Assembly (NCBI RefSeq): GCF_001625215.2
Contig: NC_030384.2
Span: 45,170,390 to 45,234,389, forward strand
Length of the DNA stretch: 64,000 nt
Direction: 5' to 3'
Origin: Daucus carota subsp. sativus
Lineage: Eukaryota > Streptophyta > Magnoliopsida > Apiales > Apiaceae
Positions 1 through 13,000 of this stretch are shown here, piece by piece (within the stretch, counting starts at the first letter, position 1; each line of letters begins with the position of its first letter). The notes under the pieces were generated by a model, which was not told the DNA's origin, did not search any database, and saw nothing but the letters and a program-made list of their open reading frames with translations. The translations under genes were made by a program, and so were the position numbers.

Positions 1-408
1 TGGTAGAATTGGGTAATACTAAGATTTGATTTTCGGGCATATGTGTTTGTATTGATGGTAGTGAATTGATTGTGATGATTGATTGCAAAATATAGAATTG
101 CTCGTATTTATTGCTTTGAAGGAAGGGTTGAGGGGAACTTTTAGGGGAATTCGTAGATTTTGAAAAGTTCTTTCTGTTGTAAGAGATTCTCTGATTTGAT
201 GATGATGTAACAGATATCCGCTCCACGTGACAAACATTGCAGACTTGCTTTTACTTTGTATTACGTAAATGATAGAGTGATACTTGATGACGTTAGTTAA
301 AAAAGACCGATCATCATACTTGACGTGTTGCCTGAGTTGGAATCATGTTAATCAAATTACTTGTTTCTTCCTTTGATGAAGTAAGAGTAGAGTGAAACTT
401 TCCACATA

Positions 409-672
409 CTCCCTCCGTCCCCTTTTACATGTCCACTTTGAAAAAAAAATTTGTCCCAAATTACTTGTCCACTTCTCTTTTCAAAACAACTTTTTGTATG
501 TTTTTCCAAAAAGTAACAACTTCCAATGTTTGACTAGCATATATATATATACACAACTCTATCTAATTCATTACATTTATTAGAGATATGTATGAAAACA
601 AGATATCCAACTAACATTTTCTTAAGATGCGTTATTTTTTCAAAAGGGACAAGTGAAAGGGGACGGAGGGAG
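409..672. mobile_element. Stowaway-like MITE (264 bp)
   Basis: Both ends carry the inverted repeat CTCCCTCCGTCCCC, and the similarity continues inward for about 37 bp. A TA dinucleotide flanks each end (407-408 and 673-674), which is the target duplication expected of Tc1/mariner-type MITEs. There is no coding capacity. It lies upstream of the terminal exon at 1226, probably in an intron of that gene. Confidence 0.88.
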
Positions 673-714
673 TATATCTTAACACTCGAGTGGTTTCATA
701 CCTTACAAACAATA

Positions 715-946
715 CTACCTCCGTCCCAAAATGTATGACCGTCTGAGTTTTTCATGCATTTCAATGCGTTCAGAAAAGGTACCTATAAATGATTTTTTTC
801 AAAATTTTTCTTTTGTATAAAAATTTGGGATCGATATTTTTATTGAAAACAAAAAAAATTAAAAAAATATTATTTATAAATATCTCTTCTGAGCACATTG
901 GAATGTGTAAAAAGAAGTGGCTCATTCTTGTTGTGACGGAGGGAGT
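715..946. mobile_element. Stowaway-like MITE, diverged copy
   Basis: The left end reads CTACCTCCGTCCC and the right end is the complement of ACTCCCTCCGTCAC. TA lies at 713-714 and 947-948. The inner sequence is AT-rich and non-coding. It sits 42 bp from the preceding MITE but differs internally, so it is a separate insertion of a related family. Confidence 0.75.
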
Positions 947-1225
947 TATGAAGATGGCAATCTAATTCTAAACCCACAATAAGGGATCTTCTGTTACAAC
1001 TGAGCATGTTAGGGATGAAGAATATCTAATCAAGGTGGTAACCAAATGCTCTTTTAATGTTGTTGAATTCAAGTGAAAGTAGATATTTAATTTTTGCAAT
1101 TACAAAGTAATATAAGACTCGAGCATTATGCTTACTCCTGGTTGATTGGTAACCCCGGATATTACCTGAATTTTGAACCTTTCATGGGTGTCATCTCATA
1201 AAATTTTGTAATTATCATTTCGCAG

Positions 1226-1390
1226 GACAGTGAAGGCTCCCGTTCTGCAGAGACGGAATCAAAGCTACCACTTTTGTATATTGCAAAGATAGTTCTTGCT
1301 CTTCTTATAGTTTTTGCCATCGGGACGATATTGATGCTATTTCTTGAGAACCTTCCCGCTTTGCTCTTGTATATTCAGTATAACATGTGA
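1226..1390 (+). CDS. 3'-terminal exon of an unidentified membrane protein (partial)
   Basis: A splice acceptor (ttcgcag, ending at 1225) is followed by an open frame of 54 residues and a TGA stop at 1388-1390. The peptide opens with a polar stretch, DSEGSRSAETESK. It then has one strongly hydrophobic segment of about 30 residues (roughly residues 14-43, KLPLLYIAKIVLALLIVF onward) and ends in LLLYIQYNM. This looks like a C-terminal membrane anchor. The rest of the gene lies left of the window or in exons I could not delimit, so the family is not recognised. It is convergent with the transporter gene that ends at 2422. The exon call rests on the acceptor, the open frame and the hydrophobic profile only. 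Confidence 0.5.
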   Translation, partial: DSEGSRSAETESKLPLLYIAKIVLALLIVFAIGTILMLFLENLPALLLYIQYNM

Positions 1391-2421
1391 CTTCAATGAT
1401 ATTAATGGTCTACCTTTTATCTGCATTTGCTGTAAGACTTGTCTGTCCAAATATCATGTTAATGTTTTGAACGTCTGGTAGTACATAGGCTGAACTGCAA
1501 GTTCTTTATCTGTTCATAGCTAGTTTTATTCTGCTTTTGTGTAAGAGATGAAAAAGAGATGGCTTTACTCTGTTGTTGATTTTTTATTTAAGACTAACTT
1601 CCCTTATGCTGAATTCCATTTAATGCTTGTGGGCAATTGGTTTGATTATTATTATTTTTTTTGACAAATATGGCTTATAGCCTTACAAGTATCTGTTCTA
1701 ATAAATTTTCGGGGTGAGCCATGATCGAACCCAGACGACTAACCACTTGAGCAATCCAACCGTGCTCGTTCGATTATTATTTAGATTCACTCCAGATTTG
1801 TTGACTGTTCCAAAGTTGTGTTAAAAACAAGTGATTCTCCTATTGTTGTGATTGAGTTTAAAATAAATTAATTCTTTCTTTTCGTATTATTTTACCTACT
1901 ATACCGGGGTAAACGAATATCAAAGAAATGGAATGAAATGAAATTTAAACTTCATATTATGTGAAGTCTCTTCCTTATATCTGAGATGCCTGTGCCATCA
2001 TCATACTTAATTGAAACATCTGAACGGAATATATTCTAATTTCGGATTCGTCATGTATTAGTTTTAATCAAAAACGTTCTTTTCTTTTGCAAGGGAAAGT
2101 AATTTCCCTCCTCTTACCGTATGAAGTTTCCCGCTTCATTGCAAAACTTGAAATATCATCACTGGTTTATGTAAATAGAGATAACTTTGTTACCGAACAT
2201 GAACCCCCAACTCAAATTGAAGTATAACTTTCTTGTATTTTATACACTTCAATACAACATGTCCTGATTCCTGAAGTACAGCTCAATCCCCACATGTTTA
2301 CAATTCCTTGTATGTTACAGGCTCAATTTTGATGATATACAACTGAATATTTATCACAATACAACAAAATACCTTAAGAGGGTACATATGAAACATGATT
2401 TGCCGACAGTGTGTGGCTATC
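1391..2421. other. Convergent intergenic region
   Basis: This is the 3' flank of the plus-strand gene (stop at 1390) and of the minus-strand transporter (stop at 2422). Apart from the SINE at 1654-1771, I see only AT-rich untranslated or spacer DNA and no credible reading frame. Confidence 0.6.
1654..1771 (-). mobile_element. tRNA-derived SINE, minus orientation
   Basis: Read on the minus strand it begins GAGCACGGTTGGATTGC, which resembles a Pol III A box. It has a B-box-like GGTTCGATCATGG and ends in a TTGTCAAAAAAAA tail. A 10-bp direct repeat, gattattatt, flanks it at 1644-1653 and 1772-1781. It shares most of its length with the element at 62807-62944, which proves the family. It lies in the convergent spacer between the terminal exon and the transporter. 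Confidence 0.85.
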
Positions 2422-5400
2422 CTAATCAGTTCTTGGATGAGCAGCAGATGTATTGAAAGGGTCTGCACTTGGAACCAAAATAGCGCCTGATAATAAGCTG
2501 TGCTTCCTACCGTAGAATAGATAGAGCAATGCTCCTGCTAGAAGCCATACACTAACCCGAGTCCATGTGCTAGCCCTGAGTGTTTGAAGAACCGACATAT
2601 ATATATATATGTGTGAGACTTCCGGAAGGAAGAGAGTAAAAGAAATCCAGAAGGGTACAAATTCTAGAATCAATGCCGTAAGAGTAATGACTTGATACTA
2701 ACCCCAGATTTATCAGTAGGTATGTGTTTATAAGAATGCAGACAACCGGTAAGAAAGGAACATATGGACACTTGAAACCTGTATAGAAGTCAACCAATGA
2801 TCTTATGTCAGGCAATGTGCAAAGCTTTCAATCCATCCTTTTACAAAATACAAATCTATGAAGAAGCTAATTTGTGGCCAAAATGTAATCTGACAGATAC
2901 ATCCATCCATACTAAATTATTATAAGCAAACAGGGGTATCTTTCGTTAAGTTATCATCTTCATCTTATAAGTTTTTGCTTACCAATGGTTTGCCCTGAAA
3001 TTTGTATGTCATCATATTGCTTGATAAAGGTCAATGCAGTCAGACAGCACAGCAGAAGAGCACCTCCTATTGTGCAACAGGTATAGCGAGGAATGCTGAT
3101 ACAGTCAAAAAAATGAGACAGGTAGGGTTGAGATGAAAATTATTTGAACTCTAAACAATATTATTCAGAAATTGATGGAGCAGAGTTTGCCTCAAGATTG
3201 ATATAGTAAAATTTCTAGTATTTAAGAAATCCCGTAAGTAAAGCTTTGGACTAGGTCAATTGGACAAACCTGTGAAGATCTTTAGCTGAAGCTGCAGATG
3301 AGAGAACAAGAGCCCCTATACAGACAAGGGCTATGCTCCAAGAAGCTATTCTTCTTCTTAACAGTTCACTACTTCCATCTGTGATGATTAAGTCATAGAA
3401 TATCGTAGTTAAAAATCATGGAAGATAACTGAGATAAAGTGACAAACCGGATATGTGTGTGTATCTGCATCATACATTTCATTTTGGGTATTGCTATCTT
3501 ATATATATAAACCAAGGCTTGTGCTTAAATCGGCACTGGTGATTCAGATATAAATCAGTGGTCACTAGTTGAATACAAATCAACATTTATACACACATCC
3601 GTATTGATCTGCATCCAAGTCATCAATTTCAACTTAAGATATCACCGGTTCTCATTTTAATTTGGTCCTCATTGGAGTGAGATTCTATATACCACACAAC
3701 AGAAAGCAGCCATAGAAATGCATTCTTGGCTTATTTTGTATAAATCTGATCAGTTTTACGTACATATTATCATTGGCTCTTAATTGATCAGTATGTCGTG
3801 CATTTGGTGTGTATATATTGCTCAGCCAGATAAAACATGACTTCTCAAAAGTTCACAGCAAAACTTGTTACATAAATCATGACAATTGGCACATACTGCT
3901 CAACTTGTATAAGAAAATGTGATTCTACAGTTCCAACCTGACCTGTTAGCATTTCATAATCTAAATAGTTGCAAATAGATTAATCGACTATTGTGCATAT
4001 GCGTGTGTAACATTGGGTCATATATCCTAGTAAATTATAAGAATTCATAATCAGGAAAAAAAAAAAATTACTTTGGGAAACTCCTTTATCTATGAGAGGA
4101 TGTCTAACAGAATCTTCAGGATTTTCCCCATATATATCTTGGGTTTCAGTGCTCAATGGTAATGAGACAGAAACATCATATTCTGAGACTGTTGATGGTA
4201 CAGATACTTCGCCTGGCGGAACGTATCTTAATATTAACACTGAAACTGCAACAGCGGTGAATCCTAGTAGTGTACCTACACTAACCTGTCAACAAAGGAG
4301 GCAAATAACAAAGTTAATCTTCCTCAAGTCCCAGGGAGGTTAGGAGGAGACAAACATATAGTTATATTGGATTTCTAATGTACCATTCCTGCCAATTCTG
4401 AAACATCCATAAGAAATGATAGGGCTGCAATAAAGATGCCAGTCAATATTGTGCCCTTGACCGGAACTTGGGTGCGTTTGTTAATGTGTGAAAGGAATGA
4501 TGGTAACAACCCATCTCTAGCCATTGCCATTAATATGCGGGGCTGAAACCAGGAAGAAATAGAGGAACATAAGCTAATATTCTTCAGTCCAGTTTGCATT
4601 TTTTTTATAAATATAATTGAATAATTGGCAAGATCACCTCTGTACTACATACAGTTACTACTCCCAAAAAATGACAGACTTCCCAAAAACTTTAAATGTA
4701 GTAATGTACATCTCTTGATAAAAGAAGTCTCTTGAGTATATAAAGAGACTACGCTAAAGTCAATGATGATAGATATATACCTGGGGAAGAATTGCACCCA
4801 TTAAAGCAGCACAAAGAGAAGTAACAGTTCCTGTTGATATTATGTATCTGCAATTTAAAAAAGCTAAATTGAATAGCTTATAGAAAAGTCTAGCTGAAAC
4901 TCCTCTATATTGGGAAAGACATAACACAGCAGAAGTACAGGAAGATCACATACACTGCCCAACCCATCCCATAGCTAGCAAAAGCTGACGAGATAGGGGT
5001 GTCTGGATCTAATTCATTGTATGGCACTAAACCAACTACCACAGAAGATACAAGCATATAGAAAATGCAACAGGTAGCCACTGACATGCCTATACCAAGT
5101 GGCATATCTCGATTAGGATTCTTCACCTGTCATGATAGTATGGAGAAGGATTCTCAGGCCAAACTTCTAATACGAGTAAAGCATCTCTACAAGATCTGGA
5201 ATAATTTACACACAAATTTATTCCGGAAAAGAACACATTGACGAATACAGACATAAAATGTATACAAGTCATCAACCCAGCTTATTCAATAATATATAGT
5301 CTTAATTAGCTCCAGACAGTACAAAATAAAAAGCTGCTACTCATCCACGTATTTCCTTGGCACCTTCTGTATCATTTACCATCATAAATAATGCAGAAAA

Positions 5401-7470
5401 ATAATTCAGTTTTAATTTCACCTCCTCAGCTGTGCTGGTTACTGCATCAAATCCAACATAGGAAAAGAACACTGCTGCAGATCCAGAAAGAATCCCATTG
5501 ATGCCAAAAGGAAAATACCTATAAAACATACATTAATCAACTAGTAATATATATTTCTCTTTAAAATTATGCGACAAGAATTACCCGCTAGAGATTTGGT
5601 ATCCTTTCCATCCGGTTCTAAAACCAACAATTCCACCAGCTATAAGGATGAAAACTAAGGCAACAATGTTTATAGTTGTAACAGTGGCCTGAACCAGTGA
5701 ACTCTGCAGATCGGTGTTGGTTATATTAACCATTTTAGCCTGAATATATTGTAGAAGTCATTTAAAGATTGAACTGTACCTCCTTGATTCCAGTGCAGAG
5801 GAGTCCTGTTACAAGTAGAACCAAAATTGCTGCACACGGATCTACTACTGTGCCATAAATGTTAAGACGGCCTAAAAATGCAGGCAACTTATCCATTCCT
5901 CCAAAGAACAATGCCTGAATGTAGTAATATATGCAGAAAATACGGTATTTCAGAGTTAAATTTCTCAAAACTTGTCTCAACCAGAGTGTACAAATCATAG
6001 GGCTCGGCATAAACTCAGTTATTGGTGCTTATCGTGATATCGTCCTTCATCAAATTTAATTATATGAAAGCTCGTGTATATGATTTTAAAATCAAGAGAT
6101 AGCTAGGTCCTCAAGCTTGTCTGAGTACACTTCGTTAAAATTCTAAGCTCACAAAATTAGCCCCAGTTCTGCTCATTTATCCTATGCTCACGGGTCTTTT
6201 TAAGAATGAATGCAAACAAAAGTAGAGGAAATTAAAGTGAAACTAGGGGGAAGTAAAAGTCACATGTCCTCGTGTATGTTAATATGAGAAGAAGTAAAAG
6301 GGATAATGCTGGAAATTCAAAAAATCAATTGGAAGTCAAAGGATTATTTTACAAAAATAACAATACCGCTTTCCTTCAATTTGCTTGTCTTTCAAACCAC
6401 TTTTAAAGCAAAATCGAAGGTAATCTTACTTCCTTACTTCTGGAGAGCGCATAAAATTATAAAAGTAAAAATTCGCTCACATTCCTTCCATTACGTCTGC
6501 GCTCCTCCCTATATGAACTCAGGATCAGGGAAGTAACTTTCCAATCAAAGATGAGCAGACATTTTAATAATTGAAAACAGAACTACTTGCCAATAACTCG
6601 GATCATATACTGCCCCCAATAAATCGAAATAGGGTGGCATAGTCAATTTTTACGTTTAAAATTTTAAAGCAACCCAATTAATTATACCATCCATACTTAT
6701 ACTAGTCAACTCTTGAACTTAGTTTCTTCTGGTGTGTGCTCGGTGTGTAATCAAAACACTGTACCACATTTGGAGATATCCCACGAGCAACAGCTGCGCC
6801 GCCAAGCGTAAATTCCAATATCATAGACCAACCAATCAACCAAGCAACACTGGAGCCAGTAAGAGGGCATTGAGTTAAAGAGAAAAGTTGCAATCGTCCT
6901 GTATATAGAACATGTAAAGCACTTTAAGATTATGTAAAGTTGACCTCACCCTTCTCCAACACAAATATAAGAATAATGATAAGCGCTCCCAGCCGATGGG
7001 CAGCGACAAGCCAGCTCCGCATAACAAAATGCTGAAAGTCCAGCTGCAATTCCAGCTATAAGAAAAGAAATAGCAATAGCAGGTCCTGTATACTCTCTAG
7101 CAACTGTTCCAACAAGAATGTAAACACCAGCTCCAATAGTTGATCCGATACCTGATTCAACATCGCTTTGTTTAAACAAAAGCAATATAATCATAACCAA
7201 AATCACAGCTAGGCAAAACCAAAATCTCCAACAGCCAAGCATACAAGACATTACAACATAAATTGATTCATCAAACCTACAACAAGGACTTAAAAATAGA
7301 AACCCATGTCAAACAAAACAAAACAAAGTACCAATAGCAATGAGGTCGAAAGCAGTGAGTGTTCTGGCGAGCTGCTGACCACCCTGGTTATCATTAGAAT
7401 CAGCCTTCTTTCTCCTTATTAAGCATCTAAATCCAGAGTGATAATCCCCATTCCTCCCACCCCTTTGCAT
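2422..7470 (-). CDS. CAT4: Cationic amino acid transporter, CAT4-like (vacuolar)
   Basis: APC-superfamily permease expected to move cationic amino acids across the tonoplast; location is inferred from the CAT2-4 clade. Fourteen exons in minus order: 7470-7332, 7151-6950, 6849-6768, 5914-5780, 5703-5585, 5518-5422, 5126-4954, 4847-4781, 4542-4384, 4285-4072, 3378-3270, 3095-2983, 2778-2703, 2575-2422. All junctions are GT-AG and keep frame, giving about 612 residues against roughly 600 in the family. Visible motifs include [86 protein letters not shown] and [17 protein letters not shown] near the N terminus and [13 protein letters not shown] in the late loop favour CAT4 over CAT2 or CAT3. The start is uncertain: an acceptor at 7481-7482 precedes the frame, so an upstream exon supplying a few residues (family form MGFxVD) may exist; otherwise ATG 7470 starts the protein. 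Confidence 0.93.
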
Positions 7471-8358
7471 ATCTACAAACCTGCACCCACAACATTTACC
7501 AAACAAAAAAAAAAATTCTCGGGATGTCGAGAGTTCGAATCTTATAAAAAAAACTCTATAAAGAAAGAGAGATTGCCTTACTAATTAAAAGGGGTGTAAC
7601 ATAAAAAAGCAGGGTAATCTAATCCGAGGCAACAACGAATTTGTAGAAGAAGCTGAGTTGATAAAATGGGTTAAGTTACGGCACGGTTTATATTAAAGAG
7701 GAAGAGATTGAGTTTTAAGTTGGGACGTATAGCCGCATCTGAAATTCTGACAGTGATTGATGGGCGAAGTTCTTATCCGCTAAAGCGTCTACATTCAATT
7801 TGTGTTATGTTTTATATTTCCAACTGGGGTTGCCCTTGCTCCCACCTTTTTCATTGTAATCAAACTCTCGAGTCTTGCCCCATGTTCTCTTCGATGTTCG
7901 AACTACTACACTTCCAATATAAATATGGGTTAATGTTGGAGATCAGGTCATTCAGTCGAATTTTTGAGTATATTTTTCATTATTGAATTTTTATTTTTTT
8001 TTTACTTGAATTATTGAATTGGGTATATTTTAACTTTTCATTTTGAAAAATGTGTTGGAATTGTGATAATTAGAATTTTAAGTTATTCTAAAGTTTTGGC
8101 AATATTTAGTTGAAATTTAATTGTATTTATAATTTTCAGGACCTTATAAAAAATCTGTTTGATGTGAAAAAAACACTGACTACTTGTTTGGATTTTGTAA
8201 AATAATGAATTTTGTGAGATTCTTTTTTCAACATATTTTCTAAATTTTTTTTTATAATTCACAAGATTTAAAAAAATTGTGATTAAATTTCAAAAATTAT
8301 GAATTTTATGATATTTTATTTCAAATTTGCTAGACCCGGTACAAAAGTCGCAATGTAA

Positions 8359-8640
8359 CTACAATTCTTGAAATCCATACTTAATTGCGAATTTAAATTG
8401 GGCCGATTGTTTAGGGCGAATGAGTCTTTGTGGGTAAGGAACCTTTGGCTTATAAACTTCTTCGTTGGGCTTTTGAGAAATGGGCCCAGGACTAGGTTCA
8501 CTCATAGACTCACGGACTCTAGAACATTCGGGTTTGTCATGATTAGTGCTAGACAAAGAAGGATTTGTTTTAGGAATCGACTCCTCATTTTCATTAACGT
8601 TCTCACCAACTTTGTTATCCACTTGATTTCCCGACCTTAG
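8359..8640 (-). pseudogene. Ty3/gypsy gag-pol fragment
   Basis: The minus strand encodes an open stretch without its own ATG. It is rich in Glu, Asn, Ser and Pro and then reads KPKVPYPQRLIRPKQSAQFK. The P(F/Y)PQRL signature followed by a Gln-Phe-containing helix is typical of the region just before the protease in plant Ty3/gypsy gag-pol polyproteins. The frame stops shortly afterwards, and no protease, reverse transcriptase or LTR is seen nearby. It is therefore a short dead relic and not a gene. Confidence 0.55.
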
Positions 8641-9238
8641 AGAAATAATCGCATTAACATTCTCGTGAGGTCTTTGATTGAGAGGAAACTATATGTTCCT
8701 AAACATAAACATGTCTTTTATTCAGTTTTCATTTATGTCCAAGAATAATGTTATTTAAATTTCTTTTTTCACTTTATGACATTTCCTCATCTCTATTTTT
8801 ACATATCTCAATTGAAATTTTTTCAATCTTTATCAAATGTTATTCCATCAGTTCCAGTTTTTTTATATTTTTTCGTTATTTGATATGTATATCAAATTTT
8901 TTATAAAAATATGGTTATATTTAATTTTTTTGTTTCTGAATAAAAATTAAGATATTGTATTTTTATTAAGAAGTAAATTTTTTTAATAGTTAATGAAATT
9001 AGATTATATAAGAGTTTTAAAATACGTGATGGACTCTCAATTATATATGTATATAATTTAAGGGGACTGAGAAAATAGTTGAGAATTTTTTTTCATTGTC
9101 TACTATGAATCAAATATTTTAGTAAAGTTTATTTTTCTTACACAGACATATAAAACGGGATTGAAGAACTTGCAAAAACAATTGAATAAAATCGTGTAGA
9201 CAATAATTATGTAAATTTGTTGATATATAAACTAAAGT

Positions 9239-9596
9239 CAGTGTTACAAAATGGGGAATCGGACCTAATCGGTTGAACTACCGATTCAGGGATTAATCGG
9301 AAATCGGGGATTAATTGGAGTGAAAATCGGATTTATTTTAATATTAAAATATTATTTAATATTTAGTTATTATTATATTAGCTATTTAGTAACAAATATA
9401 TTTACTATATTTATAAACTCTATAATTATTCATATTCAAAGTAATATAGTATTTTAAATTTATTAATTTATCATATATAATTCGATTAAGAAATATATAT
9501 AAGGATTAATCGGATTTCAAAAATCGAATCGGTGACCGACCTTGCAGGGGATTAATCGAGAATTAATCGGTTAAATCGGAGATTTTTAGAACACTG
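9239..9596. mobile_element. hAT-like MITE (358 bp)
   Basis: The ends are CAGTGTTACAAAATGGGGAA and the complement of CAGTGTTCTAAAAATCTCCG, matching the CAGTG-type ends of plant hAT elements. The flanking octamers actaaagt (9231-9238) and actaaact (9597-9604) match at 7 of 8 bases, fitting an 8-bp target duplication. The interior repeats AATCGG motifs near both ends and is AT-rich in the middle. Same family as 28873-29487 and probably 28110-28303. Confidence 0.82.
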
Positions 9597-10057
9597 ACTA
9601 AACTAAACTAATCATAATATTTTATTATACTTGAAAACATTATGTAATTAATTTTTAAAATTATTGTGATAGAATATATTATTTCAGGAAGATGCTTTAT
9701 TTCACCGGTGTGTTTACAATGAATCCGACCTTAAATCTTAGATCAACGATTTTTAACCACTCTAAAATATAAATAAATAATATTTTAGTATATGATATTC
9801 TAATTTCGTAGACTGAGCAGAGATATTTTAATTTTTTGTATAAAAAAAATTAGAGACGAGAGCAAAAGAAGATATGGGTTTCTGTTTCTCACAGCCAAAC
9901 GAACAACAAGGAATGATTCTCTCTTTGCCTCTTTCATCTCACTCCATCTTCTAAAAATCAAACACCCACTCCTCTTCTTACAACCTCAACATCAACACAT
10001 ACTTACAACCTCATTCACATACATACAACAACATTAACAGCTGTCTGGGCCACCTCA

Positions 10058-13000
10058 ATGGGAACTCTTACAAGCTGCAGTCTGGGCACATTAAATTTGA
10101 ACTTCTACACAAGACCAAAGGGCATAATTTCTAGTAATTCTATTACAATCTTGGGAAGCAAAGCAAAAGCTTCCTCGTTGAATCATTGTTTTATGTGCCG
10201 ACAAAATAGATTGTTTCCCCAAAAGGGTTTTGTTGGTGATACATTTAAGACGTTTAATTCTAGTAATGATGGTAATAATAGTGTTAGTGATGATGGTGAA
10301 GATGGGAAGTTGAATAAAGATTCGAACTTGGCGACTGTGGAGTCGAGTAAAGTGGAGCAGGAGGAGAGGGACAATGGGATTAAAGAAGATAAAGCATCCG
10401 TGTCATTTTCTTCAGGGGTTAGTTCCTTTCATATCTGTTCATTTGTTTATTGCTTTAATTAGGGTTTTTAAATTAATGTAATTAGGGATTAGGGAATATT
10501 ATTATAACTTATGATGTATGTGAAGGTGCTACTTTGTGTTTTTAAATATATGAGCTAGTTTGGTTTATGCATTTTACGGTTTAAGGTTTATAGGGGCGAA
10601 GCTGAGACCGAGGGGGTTCAAGCTCAATTTTTTTTATGTTCAGCTAGTATTAGGAAAGAAGCTGCGGTTGTTTATTTTTTCTTAAAAGCTTTGCTGGTGA
10701 GCTGCTCATGTTGTCTGCCAGTTGTGTTTACAAGAAACTTGTTTACTGTGCTCATGAGCTCACCTCATGGAAACCAAGATAATTTAATTTAATGTTTAAT
10801 ACATGAAGGACATTGAATATTCAAACTTATAGCGTGAATTGAAGTGGAGAGAATACTCTGATTAAAAGTATGATACATGTATCGGTCATAATTGATCAAA
10901 GAATTTTTGTATGCGAGCCTACTAAGTGGTCATGCTCATGAGCTTATAAATAATTTTGCTTGCAACCTTTCTACCCAAGTTGCAGTGTGCTTAAGCTCAA
11001 CTGATCCACAAAATTTTGCTGAAACCTGATTCCGAGTGATTCGTATATTATTGAGCTGAACTTCTCATTTATAGTTCATAAGGTTTTCTGTAAATGTTGA
11101 AAAGTTGAAAGGAACTGGACATCGTGAAACCTCAACTCACAAAGTCAAAAGACTTTAAGTGGTACCCTACAGCATCATTTTGTATAGAACTGAGGAATTG
11201 GTTAAAGTTACTTATAACTTCATTTACGTGCTGTGCCTTAGTTCAGCAAAAAATGAACATTTTTGATGTACAACTCCATGCCAATATCATATGTCAAGTG
11301 GCATCAGTATTTTACTTAGCCAAGTACTGTTACTTTGAGTCTAATGCGCTAGTTGTCCATTCAGCCACCAAATTTTGTGGGGCCATCCTACAATAGTTTT
11401 CAAGTTGACTCTTTCAAATTGATGGAATTGCTGGGACCAGAAAAGGTTGATCCTGCTGATGTGAAGCTTATTAAGGAAAAGCTTTTTGGATATTCCACCT
11501 TCTGGGTGACCAAAGAAGAGCCATTTGGAGACCTTGGCGAGGGTGTTCTTTTTCTTGGCAATCTTAGAGGCAACAGGGAAGAAGTATTTGCAAAACTCCA
11601 GAGTCAGCTTGCAGAAATTATGGGCGACAAGTATAACTTATTTATGGTGGAGGAACCTAATTCAGAAGGTCCAGATCCACGCGGTGGGCCACGAATTAGC
11701 TTTGGTATGTTGCGAAAAGATGTTTCCGAACCAGGGCCAACAACACTATGGCAGTATGTCATTGCGCTCCTATTGTTCCTACTCACGATAGGTTCCTCTG
11801 TGGAGCTTGGAATTGCATCTCAAGTATGCCAATGCCCCAAGTATTACCTAATCAGTGATGTTTTTCTTTTCTGTGTGTGTACACACATGCATACTTTTCA
11901 TTGACTCATTAGCTCACTTTATAACTGAGCAATATATGTGCACTTCATATTTGTCTTGCAGATTAATCGGCTTCCACCGGAGATAGTTAAGTACTTCACA
12001 GATCCCGATGCCATTGAACCACCAGATATGCAGCTTTTATTCCCTTTTGTAGAGTCTGCTCTACCCCTGGCATATGGAGTGTTGGGGATTCAGATATTTC
12101 ACGTAAGGAATATTTTCTCGATTGCTTCTTTTTTATTTGGTGTTTTCTGTAGAAACAATTTAGTTATACCTTGTAGTCCTGTGACTAGTAAGATTATGTG
12201 TTTTGGTTTAGTACCTATTGGATCTAATGCTTCTAAGGCTCACGGATTGCTGTAGATGTCATTATGATTTCTAACTGTAATGTTTGGTCTACAATTGGAA
12301 GGAAAAGGGATGATACTACTGTTGATATCATTATTACTATTGTTTTGGTTGCCACTACTTAAATTCGGAGCAAGTGATGGTTCTGAGATAGCACTGATGT
12401 CATTTTGATTTTTGCCCCCTGTTATCTCCCAAGAGCCAGAGACCTCAAATTACTATTATTCCCTAAACAGGAGCATAACTACCTACGTCGTACCTCTCCC
12501 TTAAAACAGTATATTGATTCACATCCCGTGTTTTTACTCTCTTGCTAGTCGCTACACAGTTATTATGATAAAATGTGTGGGGGCAGAAATTAAGACAACT
12601 TTAATTGTCAGGTGGCCAAGTGATTAATAGGTATTGTATATGACTTTCCATTGATAGAAATCGTATTTGTATTACTTGTAAAATCATACTTCACTTTTTC
12701 TTATTGACATTATTGGCTTTCATGTTTAAACATCAATGTAAACCTTATTAGCATAGATTTTTGTTGCAATGTGTAAATCTGCAGCAAGCAAATAGTGTAA
12801 TGAACTGATATGTCTGAACACCATGTTGATATAATGTCCTCATGCATTCCCCACCATTAACCTGTTATGTTTCTTTTGCAAATTCACGCATTAGGTCATA
12901 TTCTTATCTTGTTTGCACATCAGGGAATATCCAAAATTGTCTTCTTAGTTCTTGCATCCAAATGTTCAGTTTCTTGTTCTAATAGTTAGGTTTAACTACA

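Larger units (their letters stand above)
7481..10057. other. Divergent spacer between CAT4 and EGY2
   Basis: This region holds the upstream sequences of both flanking genes. It contains a gag-pol scrap (8359-8640) and a hAT-like MITE (9239-9596); the rest is AT-rich and has no supportable gene. Pyrimidine-rich DNA just before 10058 (about 9900-10040) is probably the EGY2 5' leader. I could not place a transcription start for either gene. Confidence 0.55.

Noticed and set aside
19-237. 72-codon minus-strand frame at the left edge
   Set aside because: No recognisable domain or splice context; the DNA looks like intron or leader of the plus-strand gene whose last exon is at 1226.
7514-7570. tRNA-like B-box motif gagttcgaatct
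   Set aside because: No A box or cloverleaf upstream; could be a tiny SINE fragment but cannot be supported.
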